DNA of 64,000 nucleotides from Gonocerus acuteangulatus. Lineage: Eukaryota; Arthropoda; Insecta; Hemiptera; Coreidae. This document shows positions 1 to 9,196 of the stretch, piece by piece (positions within the stretch are counted from its first letter, which is position 1; the number at the start of each line of letters is the position of its first letter). The stretch lies in the NCBI GenBank assembly GCA_946811695.1, contig OX328131.1:12433141-12497140 (forward strand), written 5' to 3'. Below the pieces are notes generated by a model. That model was not told the DNA's origin, did no database searches, and saw only the letters and a program-made list of their open reading frames with translations. Both the position numbers and the translations under genes were made by a program.

Positions 1-370
1 TAATTAAAAAGTACTACTAATAATTGTACGAGTATGCTACTCAATTATGTTTAGTGAGTTACTGAAAATATTACAATTCCAAAAACAAATAATAATTAAA
101 AAACTGAGACAAACAGAGACAACAACAAAAAAAAAAAACGTTTAAAAGAAGAAACAGTTTTAAATTTTCTAATTGCATAAGAACCGTCATTTTTGTAAAA
201 TATTGTATTACAACTACTCCGTAACCGGTTTCGAGATATATATCACCAATACATCAAGATATATATCAAGAAATATACGATAATGTCTAGAAAAAAATAT
301 ATTTTTCAACTTTTACAAATACTCTTATGATATGGCCTATATACCAAAAGTGTACTATGAAACCAGCGAT
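1..370. other. AT-rich sequence, nothing recognised
   Basis: I see no coding frame, RNA gene or recognisable repeat here. It is AT-rich filler leading into a HINE-A fragment. Confidence 0.4.
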
Positions 371-505
371 TTTCACAAAAAAAATATATAACTTGACTTT
401 TCGTTTAAAACAAAGCATTTTTGTTCCAAATATCATCAAAATAAGATCATTTTTAAGCCTCCGAGAGTGCGAACAGACAAATATAGAATCTAAGATCTTC
501 CTTTC
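371..505 (-). mobile_element. HINE-A internal fragment
   Basis: Read on the minus strand this matches the interior of the HINE-A family seen best at 33112-34563. It has the TGTCTGTTCG stretch that follows the (TA)n core, then the block in which a TTTTGATGATATTTGGAAC-like string lies near an ACAAAAAT string. No termini are present, so it is a truncated piece. Confidence 0.55.
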
Positions 506-717
506 CACTTCTAATTTCCATCCGTAATTTTGAAACTCAGAATAGTCGATTAATTCTAAAAGTATGCCTTTCTATTTGATAGCCTAAATTCCTTTTCTCT
601 TTTCTACATTCCTCAAACTATCTTCAGCCTTGATGGGTTTTCGATTGGGATCTTAAAATATAATTTACAACGGTTTTATATCCACACAATAATTAATAAT
701 CTCAAACAATAGAACAT

Positions 718-870
718 GGTCTCCCTGATGTCTAGTGATTAAAGCCATGGATTCTCATGGGGGAGATTGTGGGTTCGAGTCCCATCTGCAGCGGGGATTT
801 TTCTCATTTATGATTCCCAGCTGCACCATGGATGGGCTACTGGCCCAGATGTCGGAAAAAATATGATACC
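718..870 (+). repeat. tRNA-derived SINE, type 1
   Basis: A tRNA-like head has a box-A-like TGTCTAGTGATTAAAGCC and a box B GGGTTCGAGTCCC at normal spacing. A short unrelated body follows and runs into a (TA)n array. The head resembles the minus-strand SINE at 43940-44136: both contain TTGGATTC- or GGATTCTCA-like and GGAGAT-GTGGGTTCGA strings. There is no cloverleaf with intact acceptor pairing, so this is not called as a tRNA gene. Confidence 0.6.
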
Positions 871-877
871 CTTATAC

Positions 878-882
<5 letters not shown>

Positions 883-933
<51 letters not shown>
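883..933. repeat. (TA)n microsatellite
   Basis: About 25 TA units follow the SINE body directly. The array may have grown at the SINE 3' end. Confidence 0.9.
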
Positions 934-935
<2 letters not shown>

Positions 936-999
936 TCTCGTAGCTTGACCTCTTCCACATATATTTTCGTCCTTTATTAAAGGCCTCAAAGGTCAAAAA

Positions 1000-1230
1000 A
1001 GTGTTTTAAACTTCATTTATACCATTTTATTTTCTATATGTCGACTTGTTTCTGGCATTTGACCTCTCTTCACAAGACAAACTTATATTATACAAAGTAG
1101 TGTTCACTTAATAACTAAGTCCAAAAAACAAACAACAAAGACATTAAAGTGTTTTTAAAAACTAAAAGTATACAAAATAAAATATTATAAATGAAGTTTA
1201 AAACTTGTTTTGACCTATAAGGCCTTTAAT
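1000..1230. other. Imperfect inverted repeat around AT-rich DNA
   Basis: The string GGCCTCAAAGGTCAAAA...TTTTAAACTTCATTTATA (980-1020) recurs inverted at about 1190-1230 (AAATGAAGTTTAAAACTTG, then TGACCTATAAGGCC). A (TA)n array lies outside each arm. It looks like a small foldback element with no coding capacity. Confidence 0.5.
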
Positions 1231-1240
1231 AAAAGAATAA

Positions 1241-1242
<2 letters not shown>

Positions 1243-1299
<57 letters not shown>

Positions 1300-1325
1300 G
1301 TGTGTGTGTGTGTGTATTATATATA
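1243..1325. repeat. (TA)n and (TG)n microsatellite
   Basis: An uninterrupted TA run passes into a short (TG)n run and then ATATATACACAT. Confidence 0.9.
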
Positions 1326-1879
1326 CACATAGAGAAAAATCAATTATTTTTTTGGTTTATCGGGGAAAAACCAATAGTCAATCTGAATGACAATGTATTC
1401 TCAACGTTTTATAATTTGTAATAATAATTAAAATATTTTTATTATGTAATATCAAGTCTAAACAGGATGTATCGCAAGAGATAATCGCTGTGCTGAGTAT
1501 ACCGTTGAAAAGCTGATTATATTCTACAACTTTTGTTAGATTCGGCAGTCTGTAGGATTTATTTTGGAAGAGTAGTGATTTTCGAAACGTAGCTGACGAA
1601 TACTACCAAATAGTAGCCAAAACATCCTTAATATAGATTTTTTTTGTACAAAATCGTATTGATGTTTTCTTAGCCGAATCCCAACTAACCAGTTAGTCAT
1701 GGATGTAGTGTGGGATGTTTGTGCAATTAATGGTACAATACAAACTGTACATGAAGCTTGTTCTCGTCCTGTCATTAAGTGTGTGATAGTCAATCGTAAA
1801 TTGCCTATTCAAAGCCTTCCAATTAATACCTTCCCACATCTTGATGGACAGTCATAAAGGTTTTCCTTTATTTCACATA
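1326..1879. other. No feature recognised
   Basis: AT-rich DNA with no supported coding frame. The 85-codon minus-strand frame at 1536-1793 has no recognisable domain. Confidence 0.3.
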
Positions 1880-1881
1880 TA

Positions 1882-2824
1882 CAGTGAAACCTCCCTTAAA
1901 GGACACCTCCCTACAGCGGACACCTCTATTAACGGACATTTTCTCGCAGTCCCGAATTTTTCTATAGGTAAAATAAACTCTATATTGCGGACACCTCTGT
2001 ACAAAGGACACGGACAGAAAACCTGATTTTTTACCTCCATACTACGGACAATTACAGCTAATGTAAGTTATCGAAGCGTTCCCATCGGTGTAGGTTTCCA
2101 GAAAAATGCGTTAACAATAACAAACTCTTTGTAAGAATAAGATATATATACAGAATAGTGACTAGTAATATCTTCCTAGCAATTTCACAACAGGAACCCC
2201 TTCCTTTTCAGCAGAAGCATATGATTTTCCCCCAGATTACTATTGTTTTGCCTACGCGGTATCCAGGGTTCCGGGAATATTCCAAAACTCTGTTCGGTTC
2301 ACATTCCTTCCAAAGAACTTCCCTCTCTTCACTTTTCAGTTGGGTTTTAGCTCTTGTTGAGTAAGTATCGAGCTTTCTCTTCAATATGTCTAATCGGAAA
2401 TCTCTGACACTTCAAGAAAAAATTGACGTGATAACATTTTCCAATCGCGAAAAATGTGGTATGCGTAAAGTTGCCGAGTTTTTTAAGATAGGGAAAACAC
2501 AAGCAGCAGAAATATTGAAAAAGAAAGATGAAATTTTGAAGAAATGGACGGAAAATTGTGAGAAAAATGTTGTCCGAGAACTAAGAACTTCTTTATGCTT
2601 TAAACTTTTTAGAATAAAAACTTAGTTTATACTTATTGAACTTCTTTCTATATACTTCAAAAAAACTTGTTATGAGTAATTATTAAATGGTTAATTAAAA
2701 CATGAATTAAATGTACAAATTCGGTACGTATCCATCTCGACCAACCCCTCTGTATAGCGGACACCTCTCTATAGTGGACAACTTTGGTTCTCCCAGAGGT
2801 GTCCGCTATAGGGAGGTTTCACTG
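1882..2824 (+). mobile_element. Tigger/pogo DNA transposon, internally deleted
   Basis: The terminal inverted repeats begin CAGTGAAACCTCCCT and end AGGGAGGTTTCACTG, each flanked by TA (1880-1881 and 2825-2826). This is the terminus and target duplication of the pogo/Tigger branch of the Tc1/mariner superfamily. Subterminal GGACACCTC...GGACA repeats occur on both sides. At 943 bp it is less than half the length of an autonomous Tigger. It keeps only the start of the transposase (2386-2625), so it is non-autonomous. Confidence 0.9.
2386..2625 (+). pseudogene. Tigger transposase N-terminal (CENP-B-type HTH) fragment
   Basis: The 79-residue frame starts MSNRKSLTLQEKIDVITFSN and continues through a VAEFFKIGKTQAAEILKKK helix-turn-helix. 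This is the first DNA-binding domain of Tigger/Jerky/CENP-B proteins (residues about 5-60). The rest of a normal transposase of over 450 residues is missing: no second HTH and no DDE domain. It lies inside intact Tigger termini, so it is the remnant of that element's own gene. An intact ATG and a clean HTH suggest fairly recent deletion. A DNA-binding domain without a nuclease could act as a repressor, but that is speculation. Confidence 0.85.
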
Positions 2825-2829
2825 TACAT

Positions 2830-2968
2830 AAATTTAGCCTTAGCTACGGAAGACCTTCCACAGGTAGGGCCACGTCCAAACTAATACAATGACGTTAATT
2901 AGTAGCAGTAGTATTAGTATGGACGTGGCCCTACTTGTGGAAGGTCTTCCGTAGCTAAGGCTAAATTT
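2830..2968. repeat. 58-bp-arm palindrome
   Basis: Arms starting AAATTTAGCCTTAGCTACGG and ending in its reverse complement pair over nearly 58 bp around a loop of about 23 nt. It lies between the Tigger and the hammerhead-like motif at 2986-3027, and may be the inverted 5' part of the same PLE-like unit. Confidence 0.85.
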
Positions 2969-2985
2969 ATATAAATAGATTGAGT

Positions 2986-3027
2986 TGCTCCTGAAGAGGC
3001 GTCAAGAGACGCGAAACATGTAGAGCA
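2986..3027 (+). ncRNA. Hammerhead-ribozyme-like motif (PLE type)
   Basis: In order: stem I TGCTC; core CTGAAGA; one extra G; stem II GCGTC-AAGA-GACGC; core GAAA; a self-complementary helix III ACATGT; the cleavage-position A; and stem I GAGCA. The core matches CUGANGA...GAAA, and stem I (5 bp) and stem II (5 bp) are perfect. The very short palindromic helix III would need a dimer to fold, as described for Penelope-like element hammerheads. The extra base before stem II recurs at other loci here. Activity is untested. Confidence 0.6.
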
Positions 3028-3029
3028 TG

Positions 3030-3870
3030 AAACAAAGCATATAAAGTGAAGTTGACAAGGTTTATATATGCATGACCTTCCGCCTATTCAAATAATATAT
3101 TGAAGGAAAAAAGGGTCACAATTTTATAATATTTATTTCACGTTATTTGTTGCTTATGGTGTGTTTCAATGTTTTTTCCACGTGCTAAATTAATATTTTC
3201 ACGACTTATTGAATAAATACTGTCGAAACTTGCCTCATTACAAAAGGTAATTTATTTCTTGGAGATGAACTGGTTCACATAGTCGTTAGCTTGTGTTAAT
3301 TACTGCTTAATGTTTTTTAACACAATTAATTGCTTTAATTCAAGGTACCTCCAATTTTTCTAGGTCTTGTACTGCCGTTACTAATGTGTATTCATGTACT
3401 TGGCTATCCTAGATGGTCGAAATACTCCCTGTTCAAAACGGTAGAATCTGCTGAATCGAAATAGCGTTCCGAGCGGACGCTGAAATTAAATTAAGTAAAG
3501 TTTAAACGCTCACAAACGCTATTTTAGAGAACTGAAAAATTACTGGAGTAACTCTCTATCCAAGAAGACTATGTCCAACTTTCACGAAATACTAATTCGG
3601 CCAATCCTTTTCTACGTTTGTGAGACTTGAACAATCGAGCAATCCTCCGAGATGTAAGGAGAATTCCAAAGTTGTCCAAGATATCATGTTGTTTGAGAGA
3701 ATTTGCCTACGTTTCTAAGGAGGCATACAAGTTGATGGACAATGGAAGTGAGGAACTAACCAGGAATTGCAACATGTCTAATCAGAGCCAGATATTGCCC
3801 GGTTTATGAAATTGAGAAGACTGAGGTTGGCTGAAAATATTATATTATATTTCACTCGTAGGTTTCCACA
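3030..3870. other. No feature recognised
   Basis: AT-rich DNA following the hammerhead-like motif. No protein match could be made for the short frame at 3627-3809. Confidence 0.3.
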
Positions 3871-3970
3871 GTCCGAGTCATTACAAATATTATAATCTTC
3901 TGGTATTGACCGTGTCACACTTCTTTGCCGACGTTTCGCTAGTCAAATAATAAACAACCCCAAGGATAAT

Positions 3971-4486
3971 TTGAAGCTAAGATCACCAGGTGTCTATAGT
4001 ATCCCATGCTCCTGCGGGAAAGAATACATTGGGCAAAAAAGAAGATTGATATGTACAAGAATCTCAGAACATGTGAAGACCGTTAAGAATGGCAATACTG
4101 AAAAATCGGCGGTAGCAGAACATTTTTACAACACAAATCATGTAATCCAGTTCGACAAAGTAAATATTCTGGCGAAAATAGGAAACTACCAAGAACGGAT
4201 CATTAGGGAAGCCATAGAAATAGTGCGATGCTCGGTAAATTTTAACAAAGAAGATGGGTACAAGCTCAGCAAATTATGGCATCCGGTGATTAAACCTAAG
4301 GAAAAAAGAAGAAACGAAATTCAACTTATCAACGGTCAAGATGGAACCCAACAACCAGGTTCAAGCAAGACAGGGACCAACCAATCAGATACATGGAGGA
4401 GCAGATTACGCCCGCGGATGAATACAAAGACAAGTATTTATACAGGACAACTAGAAGACCATCCTCATTCTCAGACTAAGCCCTGA
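3971..4486 (+). pseudogene. Penelope-like element GIY-YIG endonuclease C-terminus
   Basis: The open frame of 171 residues contains GVYSIPCSCGKEYIGQ, the GIY-YIG signature with the CxC motif before it that marks PLE endonucleases. Downstream are ISEHVK, AVAEHFYNTNH, IREAIEI and NFNKEDGYKLSKLWHPV, the usual C-terminal blocks of these proteins. The reverse transcriptase domain that should precede it is absent, so the element is 5' truncated even though this part has no stop codon. The arginine of the family's conserved G-x-T-x-R region is replaced within QKRRLICTRISEH, but a TRISEH core remains. Such an endonuclease nicks target DNA for reverse transcription; alone it is not expected to transpose. 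Confidence 0.85.
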
Positions 4487-4519
4487 GGAAGCTGGCAGTA
4501 TGACTAGCGAAACGTCGGC
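4480..4519 (+). ncRNA. Hammerhead-like motif in PLE terminal repeat
   Basis: In order: GCC (stem I), CTGAGGA, one extra A, GCT...AGC (stem II, short), GAAA, helix III ACGT (self-complementary), C as the cleavage nucleotide, and GGC (stem I). The core residues fit and the stems are short. It overlaps the end of the GIY-YIG frame, where the PLE pLTR begins. Confidence 0.5.
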
Positions 4520-4684
4520 AAAGAAGTTTGTGACACGGTCAATACCAGAAGACTATAATATTTGTAATTATATTATATTGCCCGAATTGAAAGAGGTATA
4601 TTCAGAAAAAAAAAAACTCAGTGAACCTTGGGACCAGAAGAAGAGAAAGACCGATGAAAATTGTCTACATTTCAAAACTCCAGG

Positions 4685-4800
<116 letters not shown>

Positions 4801-4996
4801 TGGTCAAATCGTTTTTCAGTAACACTTGCAGGGGAAAAAATAGTAACGCTTACACTATGCAATTATAAGCTGAAGCGACTTTTTCTAAATCACTAACACG
4901 TCTATTTGTTTTATCATTGTTATAGGTGTACCGAATTTTCTTAAGAGGAAACAATTGTAGTCATTTACAGTATATTGTTATCTCGTTACATAGTCC

Positions 4997-6118
4997 GAGA
5001 GCCAGCAACGCCCTTTTCATGAAGTGTTTTATGCATCCTGAAATTTTGCTATAATATACCTCTTAGGTAGATAAGAAGGTATATATGTGTTTCCTGGACA
5101 TACCTTGGAACACCAGGTACTGCGCATAGGGGAAAGGTGCAAAACAATATTTCCCAAAAATAGAGTTTTAATCAGAAGCCAACTATCTTTAATGTAAAAT
5201 TAAGACAATTTTACAATGAATAATAAATATGGCAGACAGTTTTAAGGGGTATAACACAAAGGGGTAAAACAAAAAAAAAATAATTGTTTTTATTCTAATA
5301 TAAAATGAGAGTTTTATATTCGCTGCCATTAAACCCGGAACACCTGTACAAGATCATGTGAGCAAGAACCAATGAGAGGACAGAAAACAACCAACACTGC
5401 GCAGTCGTGTCATACACTCTTACGGTTACGCGCAGTGTATTCCAGTCTATCATAAGCAACATTTATTTTCATGTTTTCTGATAATTAAACCCCACAAGAG
5501 TGTCTGCCCTTTTGCAATTATTTTCAAATATGTTTATTGAAGACGCTGTTTAAATCGCAGCGTGAATAAAGCACTTCATTAATTATTAAAAATAAAAACT
5601 AGGTACTTAGTTTTTTTATTATTATTTTTTTTTTATTATTTTTTTTTTAACGGCGCATCTACAACTTGGCCATTAGCGCCGGGCTATCTACAGGTTGCCA
5701 CCCTTTTCTAATGCCAACAGCACGTGGTCGGTCACCCATTCAGGTTCTGACCACGCCCGACGTCGCTTAACTTCGGTGATCTACGGGAACCGGTGCATTC
5801 AACGTGGCTATGGCCGTTGGCTTTTTTTTTTTTTTTTTTTTTTTTAACCCCCTTAAAAGTGCCTGCCTTATTTATTATAAATTTGAAAATTGCCTTAATT
5901 TGCCATTTATTTCATTAATAATAGTTGCCTTCTGAATAAAACTCTACTTTTAGGCAATATTGTTTTGTACCTTTCCCCTATGCGCAGTACCTGGTGCACC
6001 AAGGTATGTCCAGGAAACACATATATACCTTCTTGTCTACCCAAGAGTTACATTGTAGCAAAACTTCAGGGTGCATAAAACACTTCATGAAAAGTGCGTT
6101 GCTGGCTCTCGGTCTAAC
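4997..6118. mobile_element. Long-TIR DNA element (family D) with 5S SINE inside
   Basis: Arms of about 265 bp (4997-5258 and 5846-6118) are inverted copies. Their termini read G(T/A)CCGAGAGCCAGCAACGC, followed by TTCATGAAGTG, AAGAAGGTATATATG, TTTCCTGGACATACC and CAGGTACTGCGCATAGG. Between them is a shared interior (about 5270-5600) and the 5S-derived SINE. The same left arm, interior and right arm recur in order at 42518-42715, 43604-43890 and 48045-48305, which defines the family. No transposase is present. Confidence 0.8.
5605..5821 (-). repeat. 5S-rRNA-derived SINE
   Basis: On the minus strand, 5821 to 5713 reads as an almost complete 5S rRNA: GCCAACGGCCATAGCCACG at the 5' end, GATCACCGAAGTTAAGC and GTCGGGCGTGGTCAG in the internal promoter region, and ACGTGCTGTTGGC at the 3' end. 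A body with AAAAGGGTGGCAACCTGTAG follows, then a tail GGCGCTAATGGCC...GATGCGCCGT and an A-rich 3' end. This is the layout of SINE3 (5S-headed) elements. The body matches the tRNA-headed SINE at 32455-32690, and the tail matches the one at 43940-44136. Confidence 0.85.
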
Positions 6119-6336
6119 ATATTTGTAACAAACTTCAATAGCGGTCGTTTCCGCTAAGTTGGGAGAGCCGTTGAAGATTTTAAGACATTTCATGTGTGTA
6201 AGAAAAATGATTCCTCAAGAAAGTGCTAAAAAATTTAGAACGCTTATACGTTTACTGAATTTATTTACTTTTTTATATATGGCGCAGGTCAAAAGAATAG
6301 TACTCCATTTTCTATGTATTATTTTATTTTTGGCAC

Positions 6337-6378
6337 GCCCTACATGTTTCGTGGCCTTTATGCCACCTCCTCAGGGGC
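6337..6378 (-). ncRNA. Hammerhead-ribozyme-like motif
   Basis: Minus strand in order: GCCC, CTGAGGA, one extra G, GTGGC-ATAAAG-GCCAC, GAAA, helix III ACATGT, A, GGGC. Stem I (4 bp) and stem II (5 bp) are perfect and all core positions fit. An almost identical copy lies at 30670-30711, with about 60 bp of shared flank (starting near ATGGCGCAGGTCAAAAGAAT). Both are therefore copies of one dispersed PLE-like repeat. Confidence 0.6.
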
Positions 6379-6569
6379 CATTACATCCCCATGTGTGGTT
6401 AGCTCGCCACCCATATTATGACTTAATATGGGTCGCAAAGCCAATACTGGTAAAAATGAATGTGCTTTGGAATATGGTAGCGTGAATCACAAACAACACG
6501 TATCACGACCTTTTCATTTAGTATTTTTGTAACGGATAAGAATAATAGAAGTAATACGCAAGAGTGAAA

Positions 6570-7180
6570 CACATTCAGCACGTAACACGACCATTTCATT
6601 CATAATTCTGTAACGCGAAAGAATCAATGGATTTAGGAATAACGTGGCGTGAACCACATACAGCGCGTAACTTTATTTTTTCATTCATTATTTTTGATAT
6701 GGATAAGAATGAATGGGAGTAGGAATACGGTGGCATGAAATACCTACAGCGCGTAACACGACCATTTCATTCATAATTCTGTAACGCGAAAGAATCAATG
6801 GATTTAGGAATAACGTGGCGTGGACCACATACAGTGCGTAACTTTATTTTTTCATTCATTATTTTTGATACGGATAAGAATGAATGGGAGTAGGAATACG
6901 GTGGCATGAAATACCTACAGCGCGTAACACGATCATTTCATTCAATAATTCTGTTGCGGAAAAGAATAAATGAATGTAGGAACACGGTGGCGTGAACTAC
7001 CTCAGCACGTAACTTTATCTTTTCATTCATTATTTTTGATACGGATAAGAATGAATGGGAGTAAGAATACCTACGTTGGCATGAACCACCTACTGGACGT
7101 AACATGACCATTTCATTCAGTAATTCTGTTACGTGAAAGAATGAATGGATGTGGGAACACGGTGACTTGAACCACATATA
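6570..7180. repeat. 171-bp tandem repeat (dimer of about 86-bp subunits)
   Basis: The strings GGAATAACGTGGCGTG (6638 and 6809) and GAATACGGTGGCATGA recur every 171 bp for about 3.5 copies. Each unit is two related halves (GAATGAATGGGAGTAGGAAT versus GAATCAATGGATTTAGGAAT). The array starts near 6480 in decayed form. A single unit reappears at 8482-8640. Confidence 0.85.
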
Positions 7181-7182
7181 GC

Positions 7183-7186
<4 letters not shown>

Positions 7187-7219
<33 letters not shown>
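7187..7219. repeat. poly(A) tract
   Basis: 33 A residues interrupt the 171-bp repeat; a repeat half resumes after it (GAATGAATGGTAGTAAGAAT). Confidence 0.9.
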
Positions 7220-7221
<2 letters not shown>

Positions 7222-7309
7222 ATGAATGGTAGTAAGAATACGCTAGCGTGAATTAAATAAAGCTCGTAACTCGACCTTTCCAAACAGTATTTAAGTTACG
7301 TATAAGGGT

Positions 7310-7860
7310 ACACTTACATTGGATCCGATCTGATATCCACCGACTGTAGGAAGGAAAACAAACACAAGCATCTCAATGGAGGTGCCTTCATTGGTCCCGA
7401 CCCGATCCGATCCCCGGCCGTTAAAACATATGTGTTTCTAAACCGATATTGGACGACCGACACTTCACAAAATGAATGCAAGAGTTGACAAGGAATCAAT
7501 TGATAGAGCTGGTAATGTTAATTATGAACGAGCCTGGCTTCTGGGATCAACCGAATACATCCTATCACAACCGAGGGGTTAACATTTTTTTTGATGTAAT
7601 TATTTTATGCAATAAACGTTTATTTCTCATAGAAATCCATTTTTTAAACACCTAAACTGCCTTATAATAGACGATTCCTATTCATTTTTTACAACATTGT
7701 TTTGTTTTTTTTTCATTTCGAGTAGTTAATGATTATTTCTTCAAATTAATAATATATACTTACTGTACTGATTGATAATTATAATTAATTATATATATTT
7801 AATGAAAGCAGAGAATATTTTTTACATTGGGAAAAAATATGAATATTGATATTTCTCTTA
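7310..7860. other. Dispersed-repeat edge and AT-rich DNA
   Basis: The segment 7315-7420 carries GGATCCGATCTGATATCC- and GACCCGATCCGATCC-like strings that match, inverted, the GATCGG-rich block at 8430-8475 and 10738-10765. The rest is AT-rich with no feature. Confidence 0.4.
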
Positions 7861-7871
7861 TCGTAGTGTGT

Positions 7872-8240
7872 GGGGGCGAGGTTAGCTCAGTGGTAGAGCA
7901 CTGGACTAATATCCTGGAGGACCTAAGTTCAAATCCCGAGCAAGCACTAAAGATTTTTTCTTCTAGTGTCTTTGCTCATGGGTTGAATTCGGCCTCCCTG
8001 ACCGCCCCTAGGTAGGCCAACCCAGCCTTTAATTAATTTAAGAATGGGTACCTTGGGTGCTAATGACTATAGCAGTCGAAGCAGCCAAGGTGAAAATCAG
8101 GCGGCCGGAGCATAGTACTGACCACACTATCTCCCTTGTGTGCCTTATGGTAATGAATCAGATACCTCTATAGTATCTGCCCCTGTGAGGGCCTGTTACG
8201 GGACTGATTTTTTTTTTTTTTTTTTTTTTTTTTCCCTCAT
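7872..8240 (+). repeat. tRNA-derived SINE, type 2, ending in poly(T)
   Basis: The head GAGGTTAGCTCAGTGGTAGAGCA is a clear tRNA box A, with a degenerate box B (AGTTCAAATCCCG). The body of about 290 bp contains AGTGTCTTTGCTCATGGG, GGTAGGCC, AATGGGTACC, AATCAGGCGGCCGGAGCATA and a T-run of more than 20. A second, inverted copy with the same order of blocks is at 59045-59247. A 3' poly(T) is unusual for a SINE in this orientation. Confidence 0.75.
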
Positions 8241-8274
8241 TGCAGTTAAAAATTAACTGTTACACTACGGTTAT

Positions 8275-8470
8275 TCATTGGGACTGATATACTTGCGGAA
8301 GATTGATTGGCTTCTGAACTCCTCCATCATACCTCCAACAAGGTAATCGAAGTTTTCTATGCATATTAGGTGGTATTTCTTAAATTAATCGCTCAACTTC
8401 ACTTCACTGCGTGTTCATTTCTGACGAGCTGTGACTAGATCGGATGGGATCGGCTGGAATTCGGGTCCAA
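8275..8470 (+). repeat. Dispersed repeat of about 195 bp
   Basis: It starts GGGACTGATATACTT and runs through TAGATCGGAT. It matches 10558-10765 in the same orientation over most of its length (AGATTGATTGGC, CTTAAATTAATC, ACTGACGAGCTG). No coding or RNA head is seen. Confidence 0.7.
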
Positions 8471-8784
8471 TGTAGGTGAAAGAATGAATGGGAGTATGAA
8501 TACGGTGGCGTGAACCACCTACAGCACGTAACTCTTAATTTTCATTCAGTATTTGTGCTTCGGATAAGAATGAATGGAAATCGTAATACGGTAGCCTGAA
8601 CGATATATATCACATAACTTGACCTTTTCATTGAATACCAATTTTCACTCTTCTTGAGATACATTTACATACTTTTAGCGCTGTTCCTCCCTCCCGCTTA
8701 TAAGGTTGACCTCATGACACAATCCGGAAGTTCCGACTAGAAATTTTCTCGTTTCAGACCCCAGAAAATATAGGTGGCTCTTTG

Positions 8785-8823
<39 letters not shown>

Positions 8824-8907
8824 TTAATGTTTATTCTTCGTCGCTGGGATGATATTTTTAGAAGAAACGGCATTTTTCTCCAGCGGTGGTACTCCTCCTC
8901 ACTTCTT

Positions 8908-8951
8908 CCTGGGATATTTCGATGGGTTCATCTCCATCATCGTCAACCAGG
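8908..8951 (-). ncRNA. Decayed inverted mate of the hammerhead-like motif
   Basis: The minus strand has CCTGG, TTGACGA, GATGG...CCATC, GAAATATC, CCAGG. The stems are preserved, but the first core base is T instead of C, which should abolish cleavage in known hammerheads. Confidence 0.5.
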
Positions 8952-9037
8952 TACTTGTTTCTTCCTCGGTGGTTGCCAAGGAAAACACCTTGTGTTTGTT
9001 TTCATTCCCTTGGCAACCACCGAGGAAGAAACAAGTA

Positions 9038-9081
9038 CCTGGCTGACGAAGATGGAGATGAACCCATCGAAATATCCCAGG
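9038..9081 (+). ncRNA. Hammerhead-ribozyme-like motif
   Basis: In order: CCTGG (stem I), CTGACGA, extra A, GATGG-AGATGAAC-CCATC (stem II), GAAA, helix III ATAT, C, CCAGG (stem I). Both stems are perfect 5 bp and the core is complete. The inverted mate at 8908-8951 has the same design but TTGACGA in the core, so its invariant C is mutated. Confidence 0.65.
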
Positions 9082-9127
9082 AAGAAGTGAGGAGGAGCTG
9101 GAGAAAAATGCCGTTCCATCTAAAAAG

Positions 9128-9196
<69 letters not shown>

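Larger units (their letters stand above)
3882..4572 (+). mobile_element. 5'-truncated Penelope-like element with inverted ends
   Basis: The unit is bounded by inverted repeats of about 65 bp. The left arm contains GACGTTTCGCTAGTC; the right arm contains GACTAGCGAAACGTC. Both extend through GTGTCA-type and ATTGACCGTG/CACGGTCAAT strings to ATTACAAATATTATA. Between them lies the C-terminal GIY-YIG part of a Penelope-type protein. Inverted partial pLTRs, 5' truncation and a hammerhead-like core in the terminal repeat are all typical of Penelope-like retroelements. Confidence 0.8.
8852..9133. mobile_element. Head-to-head hammerhead palindrome (PLE-derived, non-autonomous)
   Basis: Arms 8852-8983 and 9005-9133 are inverted copies differing by a 9-bp indel and a few substitutions. 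The short centre is about 21 bp. Each arm carries TTTTTCTCCAGC near its outer end and a hammerhead-like motif inside (8908-8951 minus, 9038-9081 plus). The same outer string TTCTCCAGCGGT occurs in the palindromes at 9963-10295 and 32243-32825. Confidence 0.8.

Noticed and set aside
5713..5821. True 5S rRNA gene
   Set aside because: The head is close to 5S, but it is fused to a SINE body, tail and A-rich end, and lacks a terminator T run right after the 5S 3' end on its own strand.
6570..7180. Centromeric alpha-satellite analogy from the 171-bp period
   Set aside because: Only about 3.5 units and no alpha-satellite sequence features; the period match is coincidence.
7872..7945. Functional tRNA gene
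   Set aside because: Box A is good, but box B is degenerate, acceptor pairing is absent, and a second diverged copy with the same long body shows it is a SINE.
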